A stretch of DNA of 64,000 nt from Promethearchaeota archaeon (GCA_030606485.1 JAUWGH010000009.1:1-64000); one strand, 5' to 3'; positions 48,889-59,366 are shown, counted from the stretch's first letter. Notes: generated from the letters alone by a model not told the origin. Program-made: numbers and translations.

Positions 48889-51800
48889 TTAAAATTCTTT
48901 TAATATAGATTCCCCTTCGCGTGAATTTAAAATACCTAATCCAATTTCTCGAATTATTTCCAATTTTCCCTCTATCAACATAAATATATTATCTAATTTG
49001 ATTTTTTGATTTTTGGAAATATAATTTTCAATAATTTTACTACTTTCCTTTGATAATTTTGCAATCTCTAAATGAGATTTAATCTTATTAAATCTAGGAA
49101 TGTTAAAATATAAAGGTCTTTTATGATGATGTCGAGTATCTCTTATAATTTTTACACTTTCAAATAAATCAGGAATGTTTAACATCCCACATAGATAATG
49201 TGCCTCATTTTCATTTTCCGTACTATAATAATAACATGTTGAATCGATGAATTTTCTTCCATCAGGGTCGTATATAACACTGGCAACTAAATTTTTTGCA
49301 TTGGGAAAAATTACTTTATATTTGCCTTTTTGATTTTTTTTTACCTTTGGAAGATTATTTGCAGTATGTGGGCTACATAATTTATTTCTAAAATTAATTC
49401 CGATTTTAAACAGATCCTTTTTAGTCTGTTGCTCATAAATTTTACTTATTAATTTCCAATGTTTTCTACTGAAAGGTCCCAAATTTTCAAAATTATATTG
49501 ATATTCTTTATCTAAAGGTAAAAAAATAGAATAAGTTCCACAATAAAACGGATAAAGTTTTCTTGAAAGAGTTGCTTCGAAAATATTTGTTATTTCAACT
49601 CTTTCTCTTTGATAATGGGCCTTTTTCCAAAATCCTTTTGCTTGTGGTGATATCCATGGTTCAATTATTGCAATATTTCCATTCTGAATTAATTTAATAA
49701 TGTGACAGTAAAGTAAAGACTTTGGGATTAGATCAGCCCCTTGAACAAATTTTGGATGATAGTAAGAGGTATAAATTGGAAGTAATTTGTCTTTTTCTTT
49801 AGGTTTTATTAATTTTTTAACTGAATATTTTTTTCCTCTTTCTTTTTGTGAATATGCCCATGGTTCCAAATAATATTGTTCTATTAATCGCATACTTTCT
49901 GAATCCAAGTAATTACAATGACATGGATATTTCTGAAAAACTGTAGTTATATCATCCTTTTTACTTTCATTAAATTTTGCAAAAAAGCAACAACAATCAA
50001 TATTAAAAACTAGATCATTAAAAATAAAAAATTCTATTTCATAAAAATTATCAAATCTCCGGGCAAATTCATTTTGAGAAGAAACTATTAAGGATCGGGG
50101 CATTACAAAAGCAATTTTACTAGAACCCTCTTTTTTAAGATATAAACTAGGAATTTTGTATAGAAAAATAACGGCTTCTTCGATATTAGTAATATTCTCA
50201 GATCCCGGTAAAATATTATATTGTTTGGAAATTAGCTTCAAATTTCGTTTTAAGTCAGAATTTGCATCTTTATAAGTTAACCAAGGGGGATTAGTTATTA
50301 TTAGATCCATTTTCTCCTTTAACAATAACATTCGAATTCCAACTAAATTATTCAAAATATATAACCAAATATGGTCTTTATCGAGTTGCTTTAAATCATA
50401 TAATTGGTTAAAAAAATTAAATAATACTTCTTTTATCAAAGTGTTAGTAGAACCTATTTTTGAATTAAAGAAGGATAGTTCATCTTTATTATTTAAAAAT
50501 TCAATTGCAGCATCCCATGTATCTTCGAAATTTTCAAATTCTTCCCAGACATTATAAATTAATTTTACTAATTTCCTAAAAATACCAATAGATTTTAAAG
50601 ATAAAGCTTCCTCAGGGATTTTTAATTCTTTTTTATCATCGATTGTATTAATACAAAAATTGTAATAATTACCTAATAATATATCAGATTGTTTAGAAAA
50701 TTCTATTGGATCAATAGAATTACATAGATATACATTTATTGATATTTCTTCAATCCATTTTCTTCGAGATTTAAAATATAAAATCAAATTTGCTTTTGAG
50801 GTTAATATTGCAATAGGATTAATGTCAAAACCATAGATTTTATTAACTGATTCAAACCATTTCTTAGTGGGTTTTGCACCTTCTTCTAATTCAAATAAGC
50901 TATCAATTTTTTTTAATAATTCAATTAAAAAAGTTCCACTTCCACAAGATGAATCTAATACAGCATCACCTAAAGTATAAGATTTTTCCACCATTCGTTT
51001 TGCTAATTTTTCTGGAGTATAATATTCACCTAATTGATGTCTAACTCCAGCAATGATCATTTCTTGATAAATTGTTCTAAAGATATCCGTTGCTTCAAAT
51101 TTCATTAATTTTAATTTATCAAACAACTCATCGCATACTCCTGAAACATTGATAACCCAACGGAAAAAATCATAATGAAATAAGGAAATACCTATTGTTT
51201 CAAAATAATTTTCTAAATCCATAAAATAATCTCTGGAATACTCATCAGGTTTTATGAATTCCTTGTATAGTATTAATTTTATTAAAGTACTCAAATATGA
51301 ATGTCTCAAAAAGAGTTCTTTTCCTATTTTCTCGTCATGATAAGCCATACGGAAATTATTTTTCCATTGCTGGAAACAAACAGTATTTTGTCCCTTATGT
51401 TCATCAAAATGGTTTTCTAATCGTGCTAAATATAATATATAGAGAGGGGAATTAACTCCAAATAATATTGCAAATTGTTCAGCATTTAAAACTCTCGGTT
51501 CAAGAAGACATTGAATTAAAGATCTTATAGATTTTTTATTTAGTTCTTGTTGCTGATGTAGTACCAAATGTTCATCATAATACCAGATAAATTCATCAGA
51601 TATCACAATTAAAAGTGAAGGGAAGGATGCATTTAATTTTCGATATTCCTCAATATATTGTTTCCCTTTGGAGCCAATCCAATTTTCTAACTCCTTTTTT
51701 GAAATTTTATATTTAAAATCAATAATTATATCTCCTATTAATGAATCAGGTCTTCCACTTAGCAATTTTTGCTGTTCTTGATAATTAAGTTCAAATTTAT

Positions 51801-51894
51801 CAAATAAACTTTCAAACCAGTGTTCTATAGTATGCTCATTTAAGGCTCTTCTTAAAGGACTGATATCAAAATCTTTATCATAACTTGAAATCAT
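48889..51894 (-). CDS. Type IIG-like restriction-modification protein (nuclease-like N-term plus N6-adenine methyltransferase)
   Basis: N-term SGRPDSLIGDIIIDFKYK (PD-(D/E)xK-like); LGEYYTPEKLAKRMVEKSY, VLDSSCGSGTFLIELL, LIITNPPWLTYKDAN; C-terminal specificity-like region. Confidence 0.8.
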   Translation of the reverse strand: MISSYDKDFDISPLRRALNEHTIEHWFESLFDKFELNYQEQQKLLSGRPDSLIGDIIIDFKYKISKKELENWIGSKGKQYIEEYRKLNASFPSLLIVISDEFIWYYDEHLVLHQQQELNKKSIRSLIQCLLEPRVLNAEQFAILFGVNSPLYILYLARLENHFDEHKGQNTVCFQQWKNNFRMAYHDEKIGKELFLRHSYLSTLIKLILYKEFIKPDEYSRDYFMDLENYFETIGISLFHYDFFRWVINVSGVCDELFDKLKLMKFEATDIFRTIYQEMIIAGVRHQLGEYYTPEKLAKRMVEKSYTLGDAVLDSSCGSGTFLIELLKKIDSLFELEEGAKPTKKWFESVNKIYGFDINPIAILTSKANLILYFKSRRKWIEEISINVYLCNSIDPIEFSKQSDILLGNYYNFCINTIDDKKELKIPEEALSLKSIGIFRKLVKLIYNVWEEFENFEDTWDAAIEFLNNKDELSFFNSKIGSTNTLIKEVLFNFFNQLYDLKQLDKDHIWLYILNNLVGIRMLLLKEKMDLIITNPPWLTYKDANSDLKRNLKLISKQYNILPGSENITNIEEAVIFLYKIPSLYLKKEGSSKIAFVMPRSLIVSSQNEFARRFDNFYEIEFFIFNDLVFNIDCCCFFAKFNESKKDDITTVFQKYPCHCNYLDSESMRLIEQYYLEPWAYSQKERGKKYSVKKLIKPKEKDKLLPIYTSYYHPKFVQGADLIPKSLLYCHIIKLIQNGNIAIIEPWISPQAKGFWKKAHYQRERVEITNIFEATLSRKLYPFYCGTYSIFLPLDKEYQYNFENLGPFSRKHWKLISKIYEQQTKKDLFKIGINFRNKLCSPHTANNLPKVKKNQKGKYKVIFPNAKNLVASVIYDPDGRKFIDSTCYYYSTENENEAHYLCGMLNIPDLFESVKIIRDTRHHHKRPLYFNIPRFNKIKSHLEIAKLSKESSKIIENYISKNQKIKLDNIFMLIEGKLEIIREIGLGILNSREGESILKEF

Positions 51895-52155
51895 TAATTT
51901 TTATCCATGTTTATTATTTGTAAGATTGGTTTATAATAATATTAAAATTCATAACAAAATTGTCAATAACTAGTAGAAGAAATCATAAAATACATGGATA
52001 TTACATAAATTGTCAAAAAAAGAGATATTTGTATTATTAATTAAATCAAAAAAGCGACACAAATTAAAATATACTAAGAAAATATTTGTTTTTTAACAAT
52101 TTATTATTTCTTTTCTCTCTATTTATTTAAATCTTTCATCTTATAATTTTATTTC

Positions 52156-52557
52156 ATGTTAAATAAATTAGATCAAGAATATACGGAATTAATATTAGAT
52201 GATCTTAATGAACAAACATTAAATGAAAATTTAGAATCATTTCTTCTTGAAAATATTAAATACCTCTTAATAAGAGAGAATTTTATTTCAAGTAAAAATC
52301 ACTTCAAATTTTTAATAGTCAATGGCTCAGTAATTCCTGATTTTAAAAATGGTTTTTATGAAGGAAAATTTTTAATACAACAACTTAATACATCAAGATC
52401 TATAGCGTATGGTGATTTTTCAACAACTATAAAATTATTAGATAATGAAACCGTTGAGATTCTTGATATGATTGTTGGGCTATATCCAAAAGATTTTTAT
52501 TATGGTATAAACCATCTTTCTAAAATTAACTTTCATATTCTATTTCAGAATTGGTAA
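52156..52557 (+). CDS. Hypothetical protein
   Basis: 133-aa ATG ORF. Confidence 0.5.
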   Translation: MLNKLDQEYTELILDDLNEQTLNENLESFLLENIKYLLIRENFISSKNHFKFLIVNGSVIPDFKNGFYEGKFLIQQLNTSRSIAYGDFSTTIKLLDNETVEILDMIVGLYPKDFYYGINHLSKINFHILFQNW

Positions 52558-52692
52558 GACATATGTTATTTTAATTAACTTTTATTAAAGTTAATGTTCT
52601 AACGATAAAAATAAAAATTAATATTGTTTTAAAAGAATTTAATAAAATTGTTCAAAAAATAATCTAACTAATTTAAATAGAAAATTGAAAGA

Positions 52693-53313
52693 CTAGGCAG
52701 TTTCTTGCTCGGGCATTTCACCCTGAAGCTTCTTATAATGATTTAATACCCCTTGACGTGCAGCATAAACAAATCCCCGCTTCACATTAACTCCAGTAAT
52801 AGCTATCGTCTCATAGATTAGCGTTTGATTTAACTTTGCTTTATCAAGAACCTCACGAATTTTATTTATCTCTACAATATCTTCTAAATCCCGTTTATTT
52901 GCACAAACAACAAGTGGAACTTCCGCTGGGTCTGAAAAACTTTTAGAAATTAATCTATCTCCATAAAATTGTAATAATTCTTTTAAACTCCATATATTTT
53001 CTTCCCACTGGTCGATTAAACTGTCCCAAAAGAAGAGGATACAATCAGTTCCTTTGAGGACCGTTCGTCTCTGGAATTTGTGGCGTCTCTGGCCGGCGAC
53101 GGTATAAACTTGAAACACCACATTGCTTACTCGGGCTACTACTCTATCAAAGAACAATGTACGACCAGTTGGATCAGCTATCTGCTGCATATCACCTGAA
53201 GCAAGTCCCTCTTTCTTGTATACCCATTCTAAGGCAGTTGTTTTTCCTCCTAAAGATGGACCCCAGAATACAACTTTGAAAACCAGTGTTCCATCCCCGC
53301 GACGACTTGGAAT
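52693..53313 (-). CDS. MglA/Arf-like small GTPase, apparent ATT start
   Basis: Track ORF starts at 53190, but the frame upstream encodes IPSRRGDGTLVFKVVFWGPSLGGKTTALEWVYKKEGLASGD (P-loop), then DPTGRTLFFDR, VYTVAGQ and CANKRDL. AGGAGAGGA precedes ATT at 53313. Confidence 0.85.
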   Translation of the reverse strand: MPSRRGDGTLVFKVVFWGPSLGGKTTALEWVYKKEGLASGDMQQIADPTGRTLFFDRVVARVSNVVFQVYTVAGQRRHKFQRRTVLKGTDCILFFWDSLIDQWEENIWSLKELLQFYGDRLISKSFSDPAEVPLVVCANKRDLEDIVEINKIREVLDKAKLNQTLIYETIAITGVNVKRGFVYAARQGVLNHYKKLQGEMPEQETA

Positions 53314-53402
53314 ATTTAATCCTCTCCTATTAAAAATTTTTCATTTATTAATTTTGATAAAGAAAATTGTTATAAAATTTATAATAATTCTCTTAAATTA
53401 AT

Positions 53403-53870
53403 GTTATCTAAATTATATTAATTTAATATTGTTTAAAGTATTTAAATAATATCTACTAATAAGATATCTCAAAATTTGAGTCTGAAGGTTAGGTATCTTC
53501 TCATGATTGATGATAGCAAAGATGAAATCTTTAATTTGTGATTCTTCAGTTAATTCACCATACTTCTGCGTACTAATAACAAATAGATCTTAATAGTTGT
53601 ATTTCGGCAACGTTAGCTAATCGAGTGGTCTCTCTTCATCAATAAAAAAATATTCAAGGTGTCCATCGATAATAATTTATTTAATCATATTTAATGAACT
53701 GTTAAGAAACCTCTCAAATTTTTTATTGAAGATATCCGAGTGTGTTATACCTCCGTTCGAAAATTTCTGAGTCACAATCACTGTTTGTATTGTAAGTATA
53801 ATATTCACGGTTATTATAGAAATAAAAAGCACTCGAACCTAATTTATAGTCAAGATTTAAGTTATCAAAA
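53403..53870 (-). pseudogene. Degenerate minus-strand coding remnant
   Basis: One frame with three stops: ..VTQKFSNGGITHSDIFNKKFERFLNSSLNMIK*IIIDGHLEYFFIDEERPLD*LTLPKYNY*DLFVISTQKYGELTEESQIKDFIFAIINHEKIPNLQTQILRYLISRYYLNTLNNIKLI. Confidence 0.45.
53415..53535. repeat. Imperfect direct repeat, left copy
   Basis: TTTAATATTGTTTAAAGTATTTAAATAAT...AATAAGATATCTCAAAATTTGAGTCTGAAGGTTAGGTATCTTCTCATGATTGATGATAGCAAAGATGAAA, about 85% by eye to the right copy. Confidence 0.8.
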
Positions 53871-54146
53871 TCTATCCCAGTCATTGCATTGGCAACTAAA
53901 GTATTCGTATCTAGATTTATACTTAAAATATATGATAATGCACCCTAATATTTTATAATGGAGTTGCAATTAATGAATTAACGTTTTATACTACATCTTG
54001 TTGGTGAGTGATAAAAATTTTAAGAATAAAGATAACTTGTATTTAATAAACAAAAAAAGAAATCTTTATATGTTCAGACAAGAAAAATTAAATGAAATAA
54101 AATAAATTTAAATAAATTAAATTAAAAAAAAAAAAAATGAAATAAA

Positions 54147-54932
54147 ATGAGGAAAGGAATTACAGCAATAGTAATAATAGTTTGTATAGTAGCAGGGTTC
54201 GCTGCTGGATGGCTTTTTTCCGCATTTCTCCCGGGGCTAACACAAGTATCGCTAGTTGATCAGATTAAGGCGCGAGGTTATATCATTGTTGGAACTAGTT
54301 CTGATTGGCCACCCTTCGAGGTATTCAACACGACTACGCAAGAGTTGGAAGGCTTTGACATCGACATATCAGAATTGGTTGCAGCAGAACTCGGTGTTAC
54401 TGTTCAATGGAGCGACATGGACTTTGACTCACTGATAGGTGCTTGTACTGGAGGCACAATCGATATGGTTGCGGCTGCAATAATGGTCACACCAGAACGT
54501 GCAGAAGTTCTCGCGCATTCCGTGCCCTACATTCGTGTAAACGAATTAATCATCGTTAGAGGTGATTCAATCCTTACGATTACTAAATTAGAGGATTTAG
54601 CAGCTCTTCCGGCCAAATCAGTCGGCTGCCAATCGGGTACTACACAAGAGGACGAATTGATAGACGCTGGTGTAGATTATGCGTCATATGTTAGTGCTCT
54701 TTTGATGCTCGCCGACCTAGACGCTGGCGGTATCGATGTAGCATTCATAGACGAGCCAGTCTTAGGTCAGTATATGGCATACGGCTTCAAGTCCATTTTT
54801 AGCGTACCAGCTGAACCTACAGCGTTATGGTGTAAATGGGAAGAACCGGAATTAATGGCGGCGATCAATAAAGCCCTCCTTGAAGCCTATAAAGACGGGA
54901 CGATAGATGCTCTTATCGCAAAGTGGTTTTAG
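54147..54932 (+). CDS. Amino-acid ABC transporter substrate-binding protein
   Basis: N-terminal signal/TM, IIVGTSSDWPPFEVFN, EGFDIDISELVAAELG, SVGCQSGTTQED. Confidence 0.9.
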   Translation: MRKGITAIVIIVCIVAGFAAGWLFSAFLPGLTQVSLVDQIKARGYIIVGTSSDWPPFEVFNTTTQELEGFDIDISELVAAELGVTVQWSDMDFDSLIGACTGGTIDMVAAAIMVTPERAEVLAHSVPYIRVNELIIVRGDSILTITKLEDLAALPAKSVGCQSGTTQEDELIDAGVDYASYVSALLMLADLDAGGIDVAFIDEPVLGQYMAYGFKSIFSVPAEPTALWCKWEEPELMAAINKALLEAYKDGTIDALIAKWF

Positions 54933-54938
54933 GGGTGA

Positions 54939-55628
54939 TTGATGGTGGAGACGCCAGATCTCCCTTCTATTTTTTTTTATATTCTCGTGAATGGATTACC
55001 CTTAACCTTACTACTCACTGCCCTAGGTCTTTTGGGGGGCTTTTTCCTGGGTTTATCGCTGGCAATCATGCGCGTTTATGGAGGTAAAGACCTTGATTTG
55101 GTATCGAGCGGCTACGGGAAGGTATTGCGTGGCATCCCACTTTTGGTTTTGATCTACATCTTCGTCTTTGGAATACCTGGTATATTTTGGTTTATAGACC
55201 CACTTATGAGACCGCTTTTCGGCGTAATTTTGGCGCTTGCTCTTCGCAGTGGGGCTTACCAATCTCAGCTTTTTCGCGGGGCTATTTTATCCGTGGACCC
55301 GGGGCAGATGATGGCTGCTCGTGCGATGGGGATGAGCCAGTTCCAAGCTTTCCGACACATTGTGTTGCCCCAAGCCCTACGGCTGGCAATACCTAGCTGG
55401 TCTAACGAGTATGCGGTGGTCATCAAGGATTCGTCCTACGCCTACGCGGTTGGAATTATTGAGATGCTAAAGGTGGCATTTCGTGTATCTGCTAATTACC
55501 CACTGCTCTGGGCTCCAACGATGGGTGTTGTTGCGATTCTATACTTTATCTTTACTTATCCTATAACAAGGATATTTGGCGAACGACAAACCAAGAAACT
55601 TAAGAAGTTGGGAATGGGAGGTGGTTAG
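54939..55628 (+). CDS. Amino-acid ABC transporter permease
   Basis: [59 protein letters not shown]. Confidence 0.9.
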   Translation: MMVETPDLPSIFFYILVNGLPLTLLLTALGLLGGFFLGLSLAIMRVYGGKDLDLVSSGYGKVLRGIPLLVLIYIFVFGIPGIFWFIDPLMRPLFGVILALALRSGAYQSQLFRGAILSVDPGQMMAARAMGMSQFQAFRHIVLPQALRLAIPSWSNEYAVVIKDSSYAYAVGIIEMLKVAFRVSANYPLLWAPTMGVVAILYFIFTYPITRIFGERQTKKLKKLGMGGG

Positions 55629-55642
55629 ATATCGTTAAATCT

Positions 55643-56422
55643 GTGCTACGTATAGTTGATGGTTGGAAGTCATATGGGGATTTACAGGTCCTTAAGGGAG
55701 TCTCATTCGAGGTGGGGGAGCAAGAGGTCAAGGTCATCTTTGGACCAAGTGGCTCTGGCAAGAGCACATTGCTTCGTTGCATCAACATGCTGGACCCACT
55801 AGACAAGGGTGAAGTACATCTCCGTGAACAGAATCTTATGGCACCTGGAATCAATCTTAATGCGATACGGGCGAGAATCGGCATGGTATTCCAACATTTT
55901 AATCTGTTCGCCCACCTTAAAGCGATAGATAATGTCAGTATCGGTCTTCGTCAGGTCAAAAAGCTACCAAAGGAGGAGGCTCGCGCAAAGGCATTGGAGA
56001 TGTTAAATCGTGTCAAGATGGCGGAGTGGGTTGATCACTATCCTGCACAACTATCCGGTGGCCAACAACAACGTGTGGGCATTGCACGTGCTTTGTCCAT
56101 GGAACCCGATGTAATTTTGTTTGACGAGCCTACATCTGCCTTGGATCCTGAACTGATAGGCGAAGTGCTTCAAGTGATGTTAGACATCGCTAAATCGGGT
56201 ACTACAATGATAGTCGTCACCCACGAAATGGGATTTGCTAGAGCCGTAGCATCAGAAATGCTCTTCCTCGATAATGGAGTCATTGTAGAACGGGGAACCC
56301 CCCAGCACTTCTTCGTCTCGCCCAAATCCGAGCGGGTAAAACAGTTTCTCAAACAGCTTGATATTTTATACGGAAGCCATAAAGAACTTCTGAAGCGGTC
56401 AAACGAGGAGGAAAGCAAGTAA
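55643..56422 (+). CDS. Amino-acid ABC transporter ATP-binding protein
   Basis: Walker [25 protein letters not shown], Walker [15 protein letters not shown]. Confidence 0.95.
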   Translation: MLRIVDGWKSYGDLQVLKGVSFEVGEQEVKVIFGPSGSGKSTLLRCINMLDPLDKGEVHLREQNLMAPGINLNAIRARIGMVFQHFNLFAHLKAIDNVSIGLRQVKKLPKEEARAKALEMLNRVKMAEWVDHYPAQLSGGQQQRVGIARALSMEPDVILFDEPTSALDPELIGEVLQVMLDIAKSGTTMIVVTHEMGFARAVASEMLFLDNGVIVERGTPQHFFVSPKSERVKQFLKQLDILYGSHKELLKRSNEEESK

Positions 56423-57198
56423 TGTTTCAAGTACTCCCTCAACCGATAGAGGATATTCTCCGTGTACTGGAGTACTGGGATCATATCCTCGCAGGGTTCC
56501 TAACTACGATGGAATTGTATGGAGGGGCGATTGTGATGGGCTTTTTCCTTGGTCTTCTGCTCGCTCTTCTCCGCCAGTATGGGGGGTTTATTATTTCACG
56601 GATTGCTACCGGGTACATTGAATTTATACGTGGTACACCCTTACTCGCGCAGTTGTTCTTCATTTACTTTCTCCCCTACAGCATGAATGCTATTTTAGAG
56701 GCACAAGGTCTTTTCCCCATACCTATTGGGAAGTGGAGTTTCCAAACCGACATTATAATCCTCGACCGGATTATCACTTACACAATCTTTGATCACCGAA
56801 TGCTTGTCGGTCTCCTCACGTTAGCTCTTAATAGTGCAGCCTATCAGGCTGAATACATCCGTGGAGCCATTAAATCTGTTGGGACCGGTCAATTATTAGC
56901 TGCCCAATCGCTGGGTATGTCTCGTCTGGCCAGTATTCGTCATGTCGTGTTACCACAGGCTCTGCGTCGTGTTATTCCTGCGTGGTCCAACGAAGCTGCT
57001 TATCTTCCGAAGTACACCGTTGTTGTATTTTTCATTGGAGTGGTGGACCTCTTTGGCAAGGCGCATTTTATCGTTGCAAATATTTTTCGCACACTCACCA
57101 CATATTGCATAATCGCTCTCATTTTTCTAGCTCTGATCACAATTATCTCCAAGGTACTAGACTTTGTCCACAAACGGACAAGTATTCCAGGTTTGTAG
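56422..57198 (+). CDS. Amino-acid ABC transporter permease
   Basis: IRGTPLLAQLFFIYF, AAYQAEYIRGAIKSVGTGQLLAAQSLGMSRLASIRHVVLPQALR. Confidence 0.92.
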   Translation: MFQVLPQPIEDILRVLEYWDHILAGFLTTMELYGGAIVMGFFLGLLLALLRQYGGFIISRIATGYIEFIRGTPLLAQLFFIYFLPYSMNAILEAQGLFPIPIGKWSFQTDIIILDRIITYTIFDHRMLVGLLTLALNSAAYQAEYIRGAIKSVGTGQLLAAQSLGMSRLASIRHVVLPQALRRVIPAWSNEAAYLPKYTVVVFFIGVVDLFGKAHFIVANIFRTLTTYCIIALIFLALITIISKVLDFVHKRTSIPGL

Positions 57199-57519
57199 TT
57201 TGTCCAAGAATCTATTTACTATTAAACAGAATGAGCATACGCAGTTTATAGTTATCGATGTAATCTTAAAGATATTTCTAAATTTCAATATTTTAATTTT
57301 GAACCTTAAGATAAAATAAATAGCGATATGTTTGAAGATATGTTCTACCCAAATTTTATTATAAAATTAAAACCTGTAGTAAAGGGATTAATTTACAAAT
57401 ACCTTAACTTTCGATGATTTGTATTTGGAAAAAAATTTATAAGAAGTGAAATTGTTAGAGTTAATAATTAAGAAATAACTAAATCCATAATCAGATGGTG
57501 GTTTTACATATCTGAAATA

Positions 57520-58488
57520 ATTACTCTCAAAAAAATCGAGGATGCACAAAAGAGAATCAGTGATTTTATCAAGAGAACACCTCTTATCTATTCGGAGTTT
57601 ATTAGTGAGCTATGTAATGGCACAGTCTATCTTAAGTTGGAGAACCAACAACTCACCAACGCTTTCAAGATACGAGGAGCATTTAACCTAATGATGCAAT
57701 TAAGTACAGAAGAGAGGTCTCGTGGTGTTGTTACCGCTTCATCAGGGAATCATGCATTGGCAGTAGCCTTAGCTGCAAAACATTTAGGCATCTTTGCCAT
57801 AATTGTAGTTCCGACGAATGTATCAAAAGCCAAGCTAAACAAGATGAAGGAGTATGATATCAAAGTTATTCAAGAAGGAGACTTCGAAGAGATCTATACA
57901 AAAGCAAGAGAGATATCTACCAGCGAGGGTCTAACCTACATCAGTTCGTACAATGATCTAGAGGTTATAGCAGGTCAAGGAACAATAGGTCTTGAAATCT
58001 ATGAAGAGATTGGACGGGTAGATTCAATCATTGTTCCTGTTGGTGGAGGAAGCTTGATTTCTGGTATTGCCATTGCAGTAAAATCTTTTAATCCTAATAC
58101 CAGGATAATAGGGGTTCAGACAGGGGGAGCTTCCACAATGTATGAGTCTTGGAAAGCTAGAAGAGTGGTAAGCGTCGAAGAGTATCATACATTAGCGGAA
58201 GGTCTATTGGGTGGTCTTGATCCCGAAGCTATCACCCTAGAATTGATACAAAAATATGTAGATGAGTTAGTCTTAGTAAAAGAGAGAAGTATTGAAGAAG
58301 CAATCCGCCTTTTATGGAAGAAAGAGGGGCAGATCGTTGAAGGAGCAGGAGCAACGACCATTGCCCATATTCTAGAAGAAAAACGAAAATTCGTAAAAAA
58401 GAAGGTGGTAGCCGTAGTGAGTGGGGGAAACATCGAAGACTCCTTATTTCAAGAGATTTTAAGTACAGAACAGACTAGTAAAGATTGA
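57520..58488 (+). CDS. Threonine dehydratase (PLP), apparent non-canonical start
   Basis: Frame extends upstream of the track start as ITLKKIEDAQKRISDFIKRTPLIYSEFISELCNGTVYLKLENQQLTNAFKIRGAFN; ASSGNHALAVALAA, VPVGGGSLISGI. Confidence 0.85.
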   Translation: MTLKKIEDAQKRISDFIKRTPLIYSEFISELCNGTVYLKLENQQLTNAFKIRGAFNLMMQLSTEERSRGVVTASSGNHALAVALAAKHLGIFAIIVVPTNVSKAKLNKMKEYDIKVIQEGDFEEIYTKAREISTSEGLTYISSYNDLEVIAGQGTIGLEIYEEIGRVDSIIVPVGGGSLISGIAIAVKSFNPNTRIIGVQTGGASTMYESWKARRVVSVEEYHTLAEGLLGGLDPEAITLELIQKYVDELVLVKERSIEEAIRLLWKKEGQIVEGAGATTIAHILEEKRKFVKKKVVAVVSGGNIEDSLFQEILSTEQTSKD

Positions 58489-58521
58489 AAAACCCTTAAA
58501 TTATTATTAACTAAGATAAAA

Positions 58522-58642
58522 TATATAAATTTAACATTATTTAAAGCTTTTAAATAATTTCCACCAATAAGATATCTTAAATTTGAATCTGAAGGTTAGA
58601 CATTTTCTTATGATTGATGATAGCAAAGATGAAACTTTAATT
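58522..58642. repeat. Imperfect direct repeat, right copy
   Basis: Matches the 53415-53535 copy; overlaps the 5' end of the phosphodiesterase ORF. Confidence 0.8.
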
Positions 58643-59137
58643 GGTTTGATAGCAGATACACACATCCCTTCCCGATGTGCAGAAATTCCTAAAATAATTA
58701 TTGATGATTTTTTAGATAAGGGAGTAGATTATGTGTTTCATTTAGGCGACTTTACTGAGTATCGTGTGTATGAAGGGTTGCAAGATATATTTGGAAAGGA
58801 AAAGGTTATTGGAATTAGGGGGAATATGGATGATTCGAAGATAAATTCAAAATTGCCTGAACGCATAGAATTAACCGCGTATGGACATAATATTTTATTA
58901 TTACATGGCTGGGGTGGTCCTAATATGGTGATACGACGTCTAAAGAAACATGTTGATTTGGATAAATACCATATTATATTATTTGGACATATACACAAGC
59001 CATTAACCGAGAAGGTTGATAATCAATATTTTATTAATCCTGGGACCCCAACAGATAAAAAATTCACGGACATTAACTCATATGGTTTTTTAACTTTATC
59101 AAAGGAGAAAATCGAACCTAAAATTTGTTATTTATAA
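58610..59137 (+). CDS. YfcE/MJ0936-type metallophosphoesterase
   Basis: LIGLIADTHIPSR, VFHLGDFTEY, GIRGNMD, LLLHGWG, FGHIHKP, FINPGTP. Confidence 0.9.
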   Translation: MIDDSKDETLIGLIADTHIPSRCAEIPKIIIDDFLDKGVDYVFHLGDFTEYRVYEGLQDIFGKEKVIGIRGNMDDSKINSKLPERIELTAYGHNILLLHGWGGPNMVIRRLKKHVDLDKYHIILFGHIHKPLTEKVDNQYFINPGTPTDKKFTDINSYGFLTLSKEKIEPKICYL

Positions 59138-59366
59138 TTTTTTAAATATCTCAAATTGAATTAATATTTAGATTTTTTTTCCATTTGTATCATTTTTTAA
59201 TTTATTCTATAGTAATATTTAAATTGTGATAAAAATCGGTCTCCTATTATTTTTTAAATTAATTAAAAATTGAGATATTAAACATTTTAAAAAAAATATT
59301 GCTTAATTAAATATTTTTATTCCAAAATTTAACGAATTTTTTAAAAAGTAAAGATAAAGTGGTTTT

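Noticed and set aside
53740-53958. Plus-strand ORF of 72 aa
   Set aside because: Low-complexity composition and no recognisable motif; the opposite strand looks more protein-like though degenerate.
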